DNA of 64,000 bases from CAVVMA01 sp963788205 (GCA_963788205.1 CAWBGG010000007.1:1029927-1093926); one strand, 5' to 3'. Positions 9,251 through 17,923 are shown, numbered from the stretch's first letter. The notes: generated by a model from the letters alone, not told the origin. Program-made: numbers and translations.

Positions 9251-9418
9251 CTAGAGGTCGCTGATGACGTTGTTGAGCAGGTTGCCGATGTTGTTCCCCA
9301 GCGACTTGTAGGTAAGGAACGCCACCACGGCGACCGCCGAAAGGATCAAGGCGTACTCGGTCATCGCCTGTCCTTTGCGCTCGGTCATCCGAACATAAGC
9401 CTTCGTGAGATAATTCAT
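9251..9418 (-). CDS. flp: Flp-type pilin (middle copy)
   Basis: 55 residues, MNYLTKAYVRMTERKGQAM at the start and ending in NNIGNLLNNVISDL. The prepilin site G/QAMTEYALIL has the canonical Glu-Tyr pair. The ATG follows GGAGGAG. Nearly identical to the copy just upstream, with changes concentrated in the leader, so the two arose by recent duplication or are kept alike by gene conversion. Too short for most gene callers. Confidence 0.9.
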   Translation of the reverse strand: MNYLTKAYVRMTERKGQAMTEYALILSAVAVVAFLTYKSLGNNIGNLLNNVISDL

Positions 9419-9461
9419 TTGCTTCTCCTCCGGAGTGTTGCTGCCGGTTTGGATCAGCGCC

Positions 9462-9629
9462 TTAGAGGTCGCTGATGACGTTGTTGAGCAGGTTGCCGAT
9501 GTTGTTCCCCAGCGACTTGTAGGTAAGGAACGCCACTATGGCGACCGCCGAAAGGATCAAGGCGTACTCGGTCATCGCCTGTCCCTTGCGTTCGGTGATT
9601 CGGACATAAGTCCTGGTTAGAAAGTTCAT
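9462..9629 (-). CDS. flp: Flp-type pilin (first copy of the cluster)
   Basis: 55 residues, starting MNFLTRTYVRITERKGQAM, with the same processing motif and the same mature sequence as the next copy except one Ile/Val change. AGGAGG lies before the ATG. It is the gene nearest the sigma-54-type promoter at 9835-9850 and so probably the most strongly expressed major pilin. Confidence 0.9.
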   Translation of the reverse strand: MNFLTRTYVRITERKGQAMTEYALILSAVAIVAFLTYKSLGNNIGNLLNNVISDL

Positions 9630-10074
9630 CTCGCAGTCCTCCTGGTTTTGTGTTTCAGCCCTACTACCGCAATTCCGATCAATCGGCCCGATGGCCGGCG
9701 CAGGGAGCTCGCGGGTTCCTCACTTTCTTCTGCTTCGGCGCCTGTTCGGCGTTTACCCTTCTCATCGTTCGAAACCCCGGCGGCATGCGAGATCATCGCG
9801 CGCCGAATGCCCGAGAACTCCGACCTGGACACCGAGCACGTCTTGTGCCACGCCGGGCTATTAAACAAAATGTTAGATTTTATATACTAAATGAGGGCCG
9901 AAGCTGGCGCGCATGCTACGGGCTGTTTCACGCCAGCAACGCATTAGGCGGGCGACGGCGGTTCCTGCCGCGCGCATCCAAGCTATGACGAGCGTAGCAA
10001 GCTCCAAACGGCCTTTGGCGGGAGGCGCGCGGCGCGGATTGTGGCGTTTGGCGAAGGCGGGTGCGCGCTAGCGA
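9630..10074. other. Upstream control region of the Tad locus
   Basis: No gene supported. It holds the sigma-54-like promoter described separately and, just upstream of it on the minus strand (about 9860-9890), the most AT-rich run of this area (TTAGTATATAAAATCTAACA on the minus strand). That is the sort of bendable DNA expected between a sigma-54 promoter and its enhancer. Open frames on the plus strand look like shadows. Confidence 0.5.
9835..9850 (-). promoter_or_regulatory. Sigma-54-type promoter of the flp/tad operon
   Basis: The minus strand reads TGGCACAAGACGTGCT. It has the -24 GG (9849-9848) and -12 GC (9837-9836) exactly ten bases apart and a perfect TGGCAC -24 box, as in the sigma-54 consensus. 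Transcription would begin near 9824, about 195 bases before the first pilin ATG. A nearly identical site (TGGTACGGGACGTGCT) lies before the distant fourth flp gene, which makes chance unlikely. Confidence 0.7.
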
Positions 10075-10449
10075 TCAGGTGCGCTCGATCGCGATCAGAT
10101 CACCGGGCTCGGTGCGGCTGGCGGCGGCGCCGCCGGCGGCGACCTCGATCACGCGGCGCGCCCCGATCACGATCGAAGACAAGCGCCAGGGCTTGAGCCG
10201 GTGGTCGATCTTGAGCACGCGCCCGCCCGCGTCGAGGAAGACGATATCGATTGGGAAGCGCATGAAGAACATGTGCATCCACATAAACGGTTGCAACCGT
10301 CCCGCGTCGAACAGCATCCCCGCGCCCGCTTCGAGGCCGTCGCGGCCCACCAGTCCGCGCCCCCGGCCCATCACGCCGCCAGCGGTCTCCAGGCAGGCGC
10401 ACACGATCGTGCCGCGCGTGCGGTTTATCGCCCGTATCGATTCGGCCAT
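10075..10449 (-). CDS. DUF192 family protein
   Basis: 124 residues. The core GRDGLEAGAGMLFDAGR, MFFMRFPIDIVFLDAGGRVL and the closing VIEVAAGG match DUF192, a small beta-barrel family, often secreted in other bacteria, of unknown function. The frame continues upstream across the divergent haem operon. I place the start at the ATG before SIRAINRT because the next gene begins 67 bases away on the other strand. The ribosome site is weak. Confidence 0.82.
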   Translation of the reverse strand: MAESIRAINRTRGTIVCACLETAGGVMGRGRGLVGRDGLEAGAGMLFDAGRLQPFMWMHMFFMRFPIDIVFLDAGGRVLKIDHRLKPWRLSSIVIGARRVIEVAAGGAAASRTEPGDLIAIERT

Positions 10450-10490
10450 CTTTTTCCGCCTTTCCTGCCGTTTCGTGCCCGCCCCGTCGA

Positions 10491-10496
10491 TATAAT
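10491..10496 (+). promoter_or_regulatory. -10 element before the haem operon
   Basis: A perfect TATAAT in otherwise GC-rich DNA, 20 bases before the ATG of the precorrin-2 dehydrogenase gene. No good -35 box is visible (TTTCGT is too close). The transcript would have a very short leader. Confidence 0.45.
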
Positions 10497-10515
10497 AGAA
10501 TCCTTTCACGGTCTC

Positions 10516-11232
10516 ATGGGATACATCCCCATATTTCTCGACGTCGGTGGCAAGCCGTGCCTCGTGGTCGGCGGCGGCGAAGTCGCCGAGCGCAAGGTTG
10601 ACGCCCTGCTCAAGGCCGGCGCCGCGGTCACGATCGTGAGTCCGATGCTCGACGAGCGCTTGGCGGCGATCGCCGGCCGCGGCGAGGTTCGTTATCTGGC
10701 GCGACGGTGGCGCCGCGGCGAGATGGCGGGCTTCGCACTGGTCTATGGCGCCACCGATGATGTGGCGCTTCAGCACGAGATCGCCGCCGAAGCCGCCGAA
10801 CTGGGTATTCCGATCAATGTCGCCGATGCGCCGGAGTTTTGTTCGTTTATCGCACCGTCGGTGATTCGCCGCGGTGATCTTCAGATCGCGATCTCGACCG
10901 GCGGCGCCAGCCCCGCTCTCGCGGCCCAGCTGCGCAAGGAGCTGGAGCCGCGCTTCGGCCCTGAATACGTCCGGCTGCTCGACGTGATGCGCGCCGCGCG
11001 CCGCTGGCTGATGGCTGCCGCGATCGATTCTGATGATCGCGCGCGCAAGTTGCGCGCTTTGGCCAATTCACGGCTGCGCGAGTGCCTCGCCAGCGGCGAC
11101 GATCGCGCGGTTGACGCGATCCTCAAGGAGCATCTGGGTGCGACGCTCGCCAATCTCGGTATGATGTCGCAGTGCAGCGGCGCCGGGAGCGATGGCGCGA
11201 AGCTGGGCGCGAAGATGAACGGCACCAACTGA
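10516..11232 (+). CDS. Precorrin-2 dehydrogenase / sirohydrochlorin ferrochelatase-like protein (CysG N-terminal type)
   Basis: 238 residues. The N-terminal Rossmann fold shows PCLVVGGGEVAERKVDALLK (NAD site), followed by the family signature VADAPEFCSFIAPSVIRRGD and IAISTGGASPALAAQLRKEL. It oxidises precorrin-2 to sirohydrochlorin and may insert iron. The methyltransferase half of CysG is absent, but a CobA domain is supplied by the cobA-hemD fusion 3 kb downstream. Together they give a route from uroporphyrinogen III to sirohaem. The ATG at 10516 starts MGYIPIFLDVGGKPC, the usual beginning; an upstream extension would run into DUF192. Confidence 0.9.
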   Translation: MGYIPIFLDVGGKPCLVVGGGEVAERKVDALLKAGAAVTIVSPMLDERLAAIAGRGEVRYLARRWRRGEMAGFALVYGATDDVALQHEIAAEAAELGIPINVADAPEFCSFIAPSVIRRGDLQIAISTGGASPALAAQLRKELEPRFGPEYVRLLDVMRAARRWLMAAAIDSDDRARKLRALANSRLRECLASGDDRAVDAILKEHLGATLANLGMMSQCSGAGSDGAKLGAKMNGTN

Positions 11233-11240
11233 TTGCACCG

Positions 11241-12068
11241 ATGGATACGCTCTGGCTAGCTCCGGCGCTGGTCGGTTACGGGCTCGCGGCGGCCGGCTTC
11301 ATCGCCGATCGTGCGTCCGGCAAACCGCGATGGACGGGTTACGCGGTCGTGATGCTCGCGCTCGGTGCGGTCTTTCACGCCTTCGATCTGGTCGCGCGCG
11401 GCTTGCAGGCCGGCAATATTCCGGTCGCGGACTTTGCCCAATCGCTGTCGTTTCTGGCGTGGCTGATCGCGCTTTCGACTCTGCTCCTGATCGTGCGGCT
11501 GCGGATGGAGATTATAGGTGCGTTTGCAGCGCCGGGGGTGATGATTGCGACCGGCGCCGCATATCAGATGATGAGTGGCGGGCGGCTGGTGCTGCCCGCG
11601 CCGCTGCGTAGTGTCTGGATGCCGATCCACGTGTCGCTGGCGTTTCTCGGCGAGGCGCTGTTCGTGCTCGCCGCGATCGTGAGCGCGGTCTACCTGGTGT
11701 GCGAATCGCGCCTCAAATCCAAGCGTCCGCTCGGCGCCGCCGGCCACGCTATTCCGAGTCTCGAGAAGCTCGATTGGATCAACTACCGCCTGCTGATTTG
11801 GGGATTCGTGTTGTTGAGCTTCGCGATGCTGACCGGGGCGATCTGGGCCGACGCCACCTGGGGCCGTTTCTGGTCGTGGGAGCCGCGCGAGTCGCTGTCG
11901 CTGCTGACCTGGGTTTTGTACGCGGGGCTGCTGGAGTCGCGTGCGACCGTGGGATGGCGCGGCAGGCGCGCGGCCGCGCTGACGATCGCGCTCTTCACGG
12001 TGCTGGTGGGCTCGTTCGTGGGCGTGAGTCTTGTATATCCCGGCAAGCACGGCGGTAATTTCGGATAA
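11241..12068 (+). CDS. ccsA: Cytochrome c assembly protein, CcsA/HemX type
   Basis: 275 residues, largely hydrophobic, with about eight membrane segments. The haem-handling WWD-type motif is visible as ATWGRFWSWEPRESLSLLTW (about 210-229). It sits in the cytoplasmic membrane directly before hemA, ending at the base before the hemA ATG. This position is typical of HemX/CcsA-like proteins, which act in haem delivery for c-type cytochromes or in regulating HemA. The ATG at 11241 is eight bases after the previous gene. Motif and location leave little doubt of the family; which of the two roles applies is not visible. Confidence 0.88.
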   Translation: MDTLWLAPALVGYGLAAAGFIADRASGKPRWTGYAVVMLALGAVFHAFDLVARGLQAGNIPVADFAQSLSFLAWLIALSTLLLIVRLRMEIIGAFAAPGVMIATGAAYQMMSGGRLVLPAPLRSVWMPIHVSLAFLGEALFVLAAIVSAVYLVCESRLKSKRPLGAAGHAIPSLEKLDWINYRLLIWGFVLLSFAMLTGAIWADATWGRFWSWEPRESLSLLTWVLYAGLLESRATVGWRGRRAAALTIALFTVLVGSFVGVSLVYPGKHGGNFG

Positions 12069-13391
12069 ATGCAACAGACCCTGCTCATCCTGGGACTGAA
12101 TCATCGGACCGCGCCGGTCGCCGTGCGCGAGCGGCTCGCGTTTGCCGATGACGAGGTGCCCGAGGCGCTGCGGCGGCTCAAGATCGCATCGCCGTCGATT
12201 CATGAAGTTGCACTGCTCTCGACCTGCAATCGGGTCGAAGTGGTCGCGGCGACGCCCGACCAATCGGAAGCCGCAGAGCAGGCGGCGCGCTTTCTGGCGG
12301 CCGATCGCAACGTTGCGCCCGCAGCCTTCGAGGCGGCGCTGTATCGTATCGAGGGGCGCGAAGCCGTGCGCCATTTGTTCCGCGTTGGCGCGAGCCTCGA
12401 CTCGATGGTCGTCGGCGAGCCGCAAATCCTGGGTCAGCTCAAGGTCGCGTACGCGCAGGCCGCCGAGGCCGGCACGGTCGGTCTGGTGCTCCATCGCGCC
12501 TTCCATCGCGCGTTTTCGGTCGCCAAGCACGTCCGCCGCGCCACGCTGGTCGGGCGCGGTTCGGTCTCGGTCAGCTCGGCGGCGGTGGCGCTGGCGCGGC
12601 AGATTTTTGATCATCTCGAAGACAAGACCGTGATGCTGATGGGAGCGGGCAAGATGGCCGAGTTGACCGCTCGCCAGCTAAAGCGCCTCGGTATCGAGTC
12701 GCTGCTGATTACCAATCGCACCTTTGACCGCGCGGTCGCGCTCGCGCGCGAACTGGGCGGCACCGCGGTGCCTTACGACAACTATCGGCCCTACCTGAAG
12801 CTTGCCGACGTGGTGATCGGATCGGTCGCGGCCACCCAGCCGGTGCTCGGCGCTCAGGAGCTCGAAGCGATCGTGCGCGAGCGCCGCTACCGCCCGATGT
12901 TCCTGATCGACATGGGCGTGCCGCGCAACTTCGACCAGCGGTTGAACGAGATCAACAACGTGTATCTCTACGATATCGACGACCTTGGCGCGGCGGCGCA
13001 GGATTCGCGCGAGGATCGCGAACGCGAAGCGCTGAAGGCGGAACAGATCGTCGAGTTAGAGCTCGACAGGTTCTGGCGATGGCTTAGCGGGCTCGACCTC
13101 GTGCCCGCGATCAAGGAGATCCGCTCCAGTATCGAGGGCCTGCGCGAGCTCGAGATGATGCGCCATCGGACTTGGCTCGACGGATTGCCAGCCGAAGAGC
13201 GCTCGCGCGTCGAGGCCCTCACCCGCGGGCTCGTCAACAAGATTCTACATCGGGTGCATGCCGAGTTGCGCCGCGGCGGCAACGGCGACGGCGATCGCGT
13301 CTATGCGGCCGAGATGGCCCGCCGTCTCCTGTGCGGCGAGATCGAGGGCGAAGCGATCGAGGACGACGACACCGACGACGAGGATCTGTAA
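12069..13391 (+). CDS. hemA: Glutamyl-tRNA reductase
   Basis: 440 residues. It reduces glutamyl-tRNA to glutamate-1-semialdehyde, the first committed step of the C5 pathway to haem. Visible: N-terminal LGLNHRTAPVAVRERLAF, catalytic Cys53 in LSTCNRVEV, GEPQILGQLKVAYAQA, the NADPH-binding domain around VMLMGAGKMAELTARQLK, and the C-terminal dimerisation helices. The ATG abuts the stop of the ccsA-like gene, so translation is probably coupled. The acidic tail EDDDTDDEDL is unremarkable. Confidence 0.97.
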   Translation: MQQTLLILGLNHRTAPVAVRERLAFADDEVPEALRRLKIASPSIHEVALLSTCNRVEVVAATPDQSEAAEQAARFLAADRNVAPAAFEAALYRIEGREAVRHLFRVGASLDSMVVGEPQILGQLKVAYAQAAEAGTVGLVLHRAFHRAFSVAKHVRRATLVGRGSVSVSSAAVALARQIFDHLEDKTVMLMGAGKMAELTARQLKRLGIESLLITNRTFDRAVALARELGGTAVPYDNYRPYLKLADVVIGSVAATQPVLGAQELEAIVRERRYRPMFLIDMGVPRNFDQRLNEINNVYLYDIDDLGAAAQDSREDREREALKAEQIVELELDRFWRWLSGLDLVPAIKEIRSSIEGLRELEMMRHRTWLDGLPAEERSRVEALTRGLVNKILHRVHAELRRGGNGDGDRVYAAEMARRLLCGEIEGEAIEDDDTDDEDL

Positions 13392-13397
13392 CGCTCC

Positions 13398-14351
13398 ATG
13401 ACCGGTAAGCTTCGCATCGGGTCGCGCCCGAGCGCGCTTGCGCTCGCGCAGGCCGAAATCGTGCGAAGCGGTCTCGCATCCATTCTTCGCGGGCTGGACT
13501 CGGAGATTATTCCGATCAGAACCAGCGGCGACCGGATGACCTCGGCCTCACTCGCGCAGGTCGGCGGCAAGGGGCTCTTTGTCAAGGAGCTGGAGCAGGC
13601 GCTGGCAGAGCGCCGGATCGATATCGCGGTTCACTCGATGAAGGATCTACCGGCCACGCTGCCGCCCGGTTTCAGAATCGCGGCGGTGCCCGCCCGCGAA
13701 GACGTGCGGGACGTACTCGTAACGCGAGTGCCGGGTGGCGTCGGCGCTCTGCGGCGCTCGGCGCGCGTGGGAACCTCCTCGGCGCGGCGCAAGTTCGCGG
13801 CGATGCGCCTGCGTGGCGACCTGGTGATCGTCCCGCTTCGCGGCAATGTCGATACGCGTCTTGCGCGTTTGGCAAGCGGCGAGCAGGACGCGATCATTGT
13901 CGCGCTCGCCGGACTCAAGCGGCTCGGTCGGCTCGCCGGACTCGAGCTCGAGCCGCTGGATCCAGGCGAGTTCGTGCCGGCGGGAGGGCAGGGCGCGCTC
14001 GCGATCGAGGCGGTCGCGCTCGACTCGCCGCCGCTGGCCGGCTCGCGCGAGCTCGAACGCGCGCTGGCTGATCTCAATGACTCGCGGGCCTTTGCCGAGA
14101 CCGCGGCGGAGCGCGCATTCCTGGCGGGAATCGGCGCTTCGTGCGTAACGCCGGTCGGCGTTCATGCCGTACTTGAAGCCGGCATGCTGAGCATTCGCGC
14201 GCGCCTGTTCAGTATCGACGGGTCGCAGGAACTCGCCGATTCGATCCGCGAGCGCTGTGATTCCGCGCCCGCTTCTGCCTCGGAGGTGGGCTCCACGCTT
14301 GCGCGCCGCATCCTCGATCGTGGCGGGGCAGCTATGATCGGCCCAGAATGA
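13398..14351 (+). CDS. hemC: Hydroxymethylbilane synthase (porphobilinogen deaminase)
   Basis: 317 residues. It polymerises four porphobilinogens to hydroxymethylbilane. Signatures: KLRIGSRPSALALAQAE at the N-terminus, HSMKDLPATLPPG, GTSSARRKFAAMRLRGDL, and the dipyrromethane cofactor Cys249 in GIGASCVTPVGVHA. It starts six bases after hemA. Confidence 0.97.
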   Translation: MTGKLRIGSRPSALALAQAEIVRSGLASILRGLDSEIIPIRTSGDRMTSASLAQVGGKGLFVKELEQALAERRIDIAVHSMKDLPATLPPGFRIAAVPAREDVRDVLVTRVPGGVGALRRSARVGTSSARRKFAAMRLRGDLVIVPLRGNVDTRLARLASGEQDAIIVALAGLKRLGRLAGLELEPLDPGEFVPAGGQGALAIEAVALDSPPLAGSRELERALADLNDSRAFAETAAERAFLAGIGASCVTPVGVHAVLEAGMLSIRARLFSIDGSQELADSIRERCDSAPASASEVGSTLARRILDRGGAAMIGPE

Positions 14352-14358
14352 GCGGCTC

Positions 14359-15900
14359 GTGAAACTGCCGGGCGGAAAAGTCCGCCTCGTTGGCGCGGGC
14401 CCCGGCGCGGTAGATTTGCTCACCCTGCGCGGGAGCGACGTGCTGCGTAGCGCCGAGGTTGTGGTCTACGACTACCTGGTTAATCCCGATTTGCTTCGCC
14501 TCGCGCCGGCCTCGGCCGAGTTGATCTTCGCCGGCAAAAGGGGTGGGTCCGGGCAACGGCTCGATCAGAACGCGCTCAACCGCCTGCTGATCGAGCGCGC
14601 TCGCGCGGGCAAGCGCGTGGTCAGGCTCAAGGGCGGCGACCCGTTTATTTTCGGCCGCGGCGGCGAGGAAGCCTCTGCGCTGGCCGCCGCTGGAGTCGAG
14701 TTCGAAGTGGTGCCGGGCGTCACTTCGGCGATCTCAGTGCCGGCCTTTGCCGGCATCCCGCTGACCCATCGCGAGCACGGATCGTTCGTCGCGTTTGTCA
14801 CCGGCCATGAAGATGAGGCCAAAGGAACGCGCGGCACGATCCCATGGGCCGACCTCGCGCGCGCGGCCCGCGATCGCGGCACGCTGGTCCTGCTGATGGC
14901 GACGGCGCAGATGCGTACGAGCCTGGAGCGACTGATCAGTGCCGGGATGCCCGCCGAAACCCCTGCCGCGGTGATTCAATCGGGCACCACCGCCGCACAG
15001 AAGACCGTGCTCGCGACGGTCGCGACTTTGGCCGGCGAGGCCGAGCGCGCGGCGATCGGCGCGCCGGCGGTGGTGGTGGTGGGCGAGTGTGCCGCGCTGC
15101 GCGCCGAGCTGGCCTGGTTCGAGAAGCTCCCGCTCTTCGCCCGCAGGATCGTCGTCACGCGCGCGCGGGATAACGCGTTGGCATTCGCGCGTGAGCTGCG
15201 CACGCTGGGCGCCGAGGTGATCGAGTTTCCGACTATCGAGACGGCGCCGCCCGACAGCTATGAGGCGCTCGACGAAGCCATCGCGAGGCTCGGCGAATTC
15301 GACTGGATAATCTTTACCAGCGCCACGGGAGTCGAGAGTTTTATCGCGCGGCTGCGGACGCTTAACCGCGACATCCGGCAATTGGGCAATAACATCTTGC
15401 TGGGCGCGATCGGGCCGGCCACCGCGGCCAGGCTTCGCGAGTACGCGCTGACGGTCGCCGTGACGCCGGCTGAATATCGCGCCGAGGCGATCGCCGAAGC
15501 GATCGGGAACGACCGTATCCGGGGCGCCAGGTTTCTGATCCCGCGAGCCCAGGTCGCGCGTGAGTCGCTGCCGGAGATCCTTGAACGCCAAGGCGCGCGC
15601 AAAGTGACCGTCGCGGCCGCCTACAAGACCGTCAGGCCCGAGGGCAGGCAAGTCGAGCGGATGCGCGAGCTGATCGGCGCGGCGCAGATCGATCTTGTAA
15701 CGTTTACCAGCTCGAGTACCGTGAGCAACTTCTGCGATCTGCTCGGTTCGCTGCCCTGCGCGCTGAAGGCCGCGACGATCGGCCCGATTACCGCCGCGAC
15801 CGCGCGCGCACGCGGCTTCGAGGTGGTGGTCAGCCCGTCTGAGTACACGGTTGGCGCACTGAGCGCAGCGATAGTGGATTACTTTGCGGCGTTGTCGTAG
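14359..15900 (+). CDS. cobA-hemD: Fused uroporphyrinogen-III C-methyltransferase / uroporphyrinogen-III synthase
   Basis: 513 residues with two enzymes. The N-terminal CobA/SUMT domain (about 5-245) has VRLVGAGPGAVDLLTLRG, VVRLKGGDPFIFGRGGEEA and VVPGVTSAISVPAFAGIPLT (in part). The C-terminal HemD domain (about 258-505) has RIVVTRARDNALAFARELR and the late motif VTFTSSSTVSNFCDLLG. The start is a GTG. One protein therefore closes hydroxymethylbilane to uroporphyrinogen III and methylates it towards sirohaem. Such fusions occur in several phyla, usually within a hem operon as here. Confidence 0.95.
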   Translation: MKLPGGKVRLVGAGPGAVDLLTLRGSDVLRSAEVVVYDYLVNPDLLRLAPASAELIFAGKRGGSGQRLDQNALNRLLIERARAGKRVVRLKGGDPFIFGRGGEEASALAAAGVEFEVVPGVTSAISVPAFAGIPLTHREHGSFVAFVTGHEDEAKGTRGTIPWADLARAARDRGTLVLLMATAQMRTSLERLISAGMPAETPAAVIQSGTTAAQKTVLATVATLAGEAERAAIGAPAVVVVGECAALRAELAWFEKLPLFARRIVVTRARDNALAFARELRTLGAEVIEFPTIETAPPDSYEALDEAIARLGEFDWIIFTSATGVESFIARLRTLNRDIRQLGNNILLGAIGPATAARLREYALTVAVTPAEYRAEAIAEAIGNDRIRGARFLIPRAQVARESLPEILERQGARKVTVAAAYKTVRPEGRQVERMRELIGAAQIDLVTFTSSSTVSNFCDLLGSLPCALKAATIGPITAATARARGFEVVVSPSEYTVGALSAAIVDYFAALS

Positions 15901-15940
15901 GAGTACAATTCATTCACCAGGGACGACCGCCCAAGCTCTT

Positions 15941-16918
15941 ATGGCATTTCCGATCACACGGCTTCGCAGGCTCAGGCGCACCGAGACCCTGCGCCGGATG
16001 GTGCGCGAGACGCGGCTTGCGCCCGACGATTTTATCCAGCCGCTGTTCGTCTGCCCCGGGCGCGACGTACGCAAGCCGATCGAATCGATGCCGGGCGTGG
16101 CGCAATTGTCGGTCGATGTCGCAGTGCGCGAGGCGCGCGAAACCTTCGACGCCGGTGTGCCGTCGGTCATCTTGTTCGGTATCCCCAATCGCAAGGACGC
16201 GACCGGCAGCGAGGCGTGGAACGATTCGGGCGTGGTGCAGACCGCGATTGCGGAAATCAAGCAGCGCGTGCCGGAGCTCGCCGTGATCACCGACGTATGC
16301 CTGTGCGAGTACACCGACCATGGCCATTGCGGCGTGATCAAGGGAAACGACGTTGACAACGACGCGACGCTGGAGTTGCTCGCGCGCGAGGCGGTTTCTC
16401 ACGCGCGCGCGGGCGCCGATATCGTCGCGCCGTCGGATATGATGGACGGCCGGGTCGGCGCTATCCGCACGGCGCTGGATGAGAGCGGGCTCGCTCACGT
16501 GGCGATCATGGCGTACTCGGCCAAGTTCGCGTCCGCGTTCTACGGTCCCTTTCGGGAGGCGGCTGAATCGGCGCCCAAGTTCGGCGATCGCCGCTCCTAC
16601 CAGATGGATCCGCCCAACGGCGACGAGGCGCTGCGCGAGGCCGCGCTCGATTTGGACGAAGGCGCGGACATCGTGATGGTCAAGCCGGCGCTCGCTTACC
16701 TCGACCTGATCTACCGCGTGAAAGAGCGCTTCGGATGTCCGGTGGCGGCTTACAACGTGTCGGGCGAGTACGCGATGATTCGCGCGGCCGGAATCAACGG
16801 ATGGCTCGACGAAGAGCGCGCGACGATCGAGGTGCTGACCGGCATCAAGCGCGCCGGCGCGGATTTGATCCTGACCTACTTTGCCAAGGATGTGGCGAAG
16901 AAACTGTCCTCCTTCTAG
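15941..16918 (+). CDS. hemB: Delta-aminolevulinic acid dehydratase (porphobilinogen synthase)
   Basis: 325 residues. It condenses two aminolevulinates to porphobilinogen. Schiff-base lysines are K194 (AYSAKFASAFYGPF) and K247 (IVMVKPALAYLD). Zinc-type cysteines are present at 120, 122 and 130 (VCLCEYTDHGHCG), so this is a zinc enzyme rather than the magnesium-only type. The ATG at 15941 gives the standard N-terminus FPITRLRRLR. Last gene of the haem operon, 40 bases after cobA-hemD. Confidence 0.97.
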   Translation: MAFPITRLRRLRRTETLRRMVRETRLAPDDFIQPLFVCPGRDVRKPIESMPGVAQLSVDVAVREARETFDAGVPSVILFGIPNRKDATGSEAWNDSGVVQTAIAEIKQRVPELAVITDVCLCEYTDHGHCGVIKGNDVDNDATLELLAREAVSHARAGADIVAPSDMMDGRVGAIRTALDESGLAHVAIMAYSAKFASAFYGPFREAAESAPKFGDRRSYQMDPPNGDEALREAALDLDEGADIVMVKPALAYLDLIYRVKERFGCPVAAYNVSGEYAMIRAAGINGWLDEERATIEVLTGIKRAGADLILTYFAKDVAKKLSSF

Positions 16919-16920
16919 TT

Positions 16921-17025
16921 CGCTCTTCTCGGCGTTCGGCGAGGCCCGAGTCCTGGAGCGCCCGCAGTGGCACGGTCGAGGCGGTCTCTCTCCGTCTTCA
17001 ACTCTTGAACGATTTTGTCTCCAAT
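16921..17025 (-). pseudogene. Degenerate copy of the small basic protein gene found at 19138-19368
   Basis: Read on the minus strand from about 17020, this gives DKIVQELKTERDRLDRATAG, clearly matching DRIVEELKTERVRLARAIAA at the start of the intact gene 2 kb downstream. It lacks a start codon and the rest soon loses frame. It is the left member of a duplicated module (see the repeat at 17047-17146). Confidence 0.6.
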
Positions 17026-17046
17026 GCGAGTTTTTCGGTTTCGACG

Positions 17047-17146
17047 CGGGGCATTGCACACAAAAGACATCCGGCGCTAATAAAAATCGACAGCCTTCGG
17101 AGGAGGTCAACAATGGACAAATCGAATGCGGTTCGCAGGCCGCGGG
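17047..17146 (+). repeat. Duplicated module, left copy, with short leader-like ORF
   Basis: About 100 bases that recur at 19557-19658 with roughly 80% identity overall. The stretch GGAGGAGGTCAACAATGGAC and the following ~30 bases are nearly identical. It holds a very strong ribosome site and ATG (17113) opening a 12-codon frame, MDKSNAVRRPRG, that stops at 17149-17151. Both copies lie just beyond a small basic protein gene or its remnant on the opposite strand. Confidence 0.7.
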
Positions 17147-17239
17147 GTTGACGGGCTGGCGCATCGCGGCGAACGGCGTGAATCGCGCTAAAGCTGCCTT
17201 GATTTCTGCGCAATACGCCGCCAGCAGAGGGAAGTCACC

Positions 17240-17923
17240 GTGAACCCTATAGACAAAGACATCGCCCGATTTTCCGACATATTGCAATATAACATGACGG
17301 AAAAGAGGCGCTCGGGAAAACTGGGGTCCTTATCTCAACTACCAACCGATTTAACTGCAGAACTTCGCGATGGTGGGCTCTATGTTCTATTCGAACCCGA
17401 GGACGAACCGAGACCAAGTTATGTCGGTGAGGCAGAGTGCCTCGGCGATCGGTTGTGGGATCACGAAGTATTGCCACGATCGGCCTCGAAGAACTTCTAC
17501 ATCGCCCACGCATACGCACACAAAATTCACGCAAGCAACGAATTGCTGCTCTTTTCAATCTCGTGGCATGAAGTCTCGAAGCACACGAACGACACCAAGC
17601 AGCAGATCGGCAAGTTAAAGAGTGAAGTGAACGATTGGCTCAAGCGATGGTCGTTCACATGGGTACCAACCCAAAAGACTGCGGCTCGCTTCTGCTTTGA
17701 GGCCAATGCTATAGCTCTTTTGTCGAGAGCGCCACGCAGGCGTTCGGGGTGGCTTGGGCACTCGTTAGAAGAGTGTCGTTGCCAGGAGCTACTCAAACCA
17801 GGATCCGGAAGATTCAAAAGCGTGAACAAGATCCTCAGGGCGGGTTTATGGAACGTCGAACACGTCGAGTTGGAGCCAACACATCGATGGCTTGAGGAGT
17901 TTGAAGAGTTCGTCAGGAGATAG
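17240..17923 (+). CDS. GIY-YIG-like protein
   Basis: 227 residues, GTG start with AGAGGGA before it. Residues about 46-75 read GGLYVLFEPED and SYVGEAECLGDRLWDHEV, the two strands and helix of a GIY-YIG fold (GLYVLF for GIY, SYVGEA for YIG, then an Arg in the helix). A later Glu in FCFEANAIALLSRAP could be the metal-binding Glu. The rest is unfamiliar, and no partner nuclease or methylase is nearby. It is the main gene of a small island between two copies of a duplicated module. Its codon use is less GC-rich than its neighbours, which suggests transfer. Function not assignable beyond a probable nuclease-like fold. Confidence 0.6.
   Translation: MNPIDKDIARFSDILQYNMTEKRRSGKLGSLSQLPTDLTAELRDGGLYVLFEPEDEPRPSYVGEAECLGDRLWDHEVLPRSASKNFYIAHAYAHKIHASNELLLFSISWHEVSKHTNDTKQQIGKLKSEVNDWLKRWSFTWVPTQKTAARFCFEANAIALLSRAPRRRSGWLGHSLEECRCQELLKPGSGRFKSVNKILRAGLWNVEHVELEPTHRWLEEFEEFVRR

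Noticed and set aside
10450..10776. Long DUF192 form of 233 residues
   Set aside because: The N-terminal extension is antisense to the precorrin-2 dehydrogenase gene and reads as low-quality Arg/Ala sequence.
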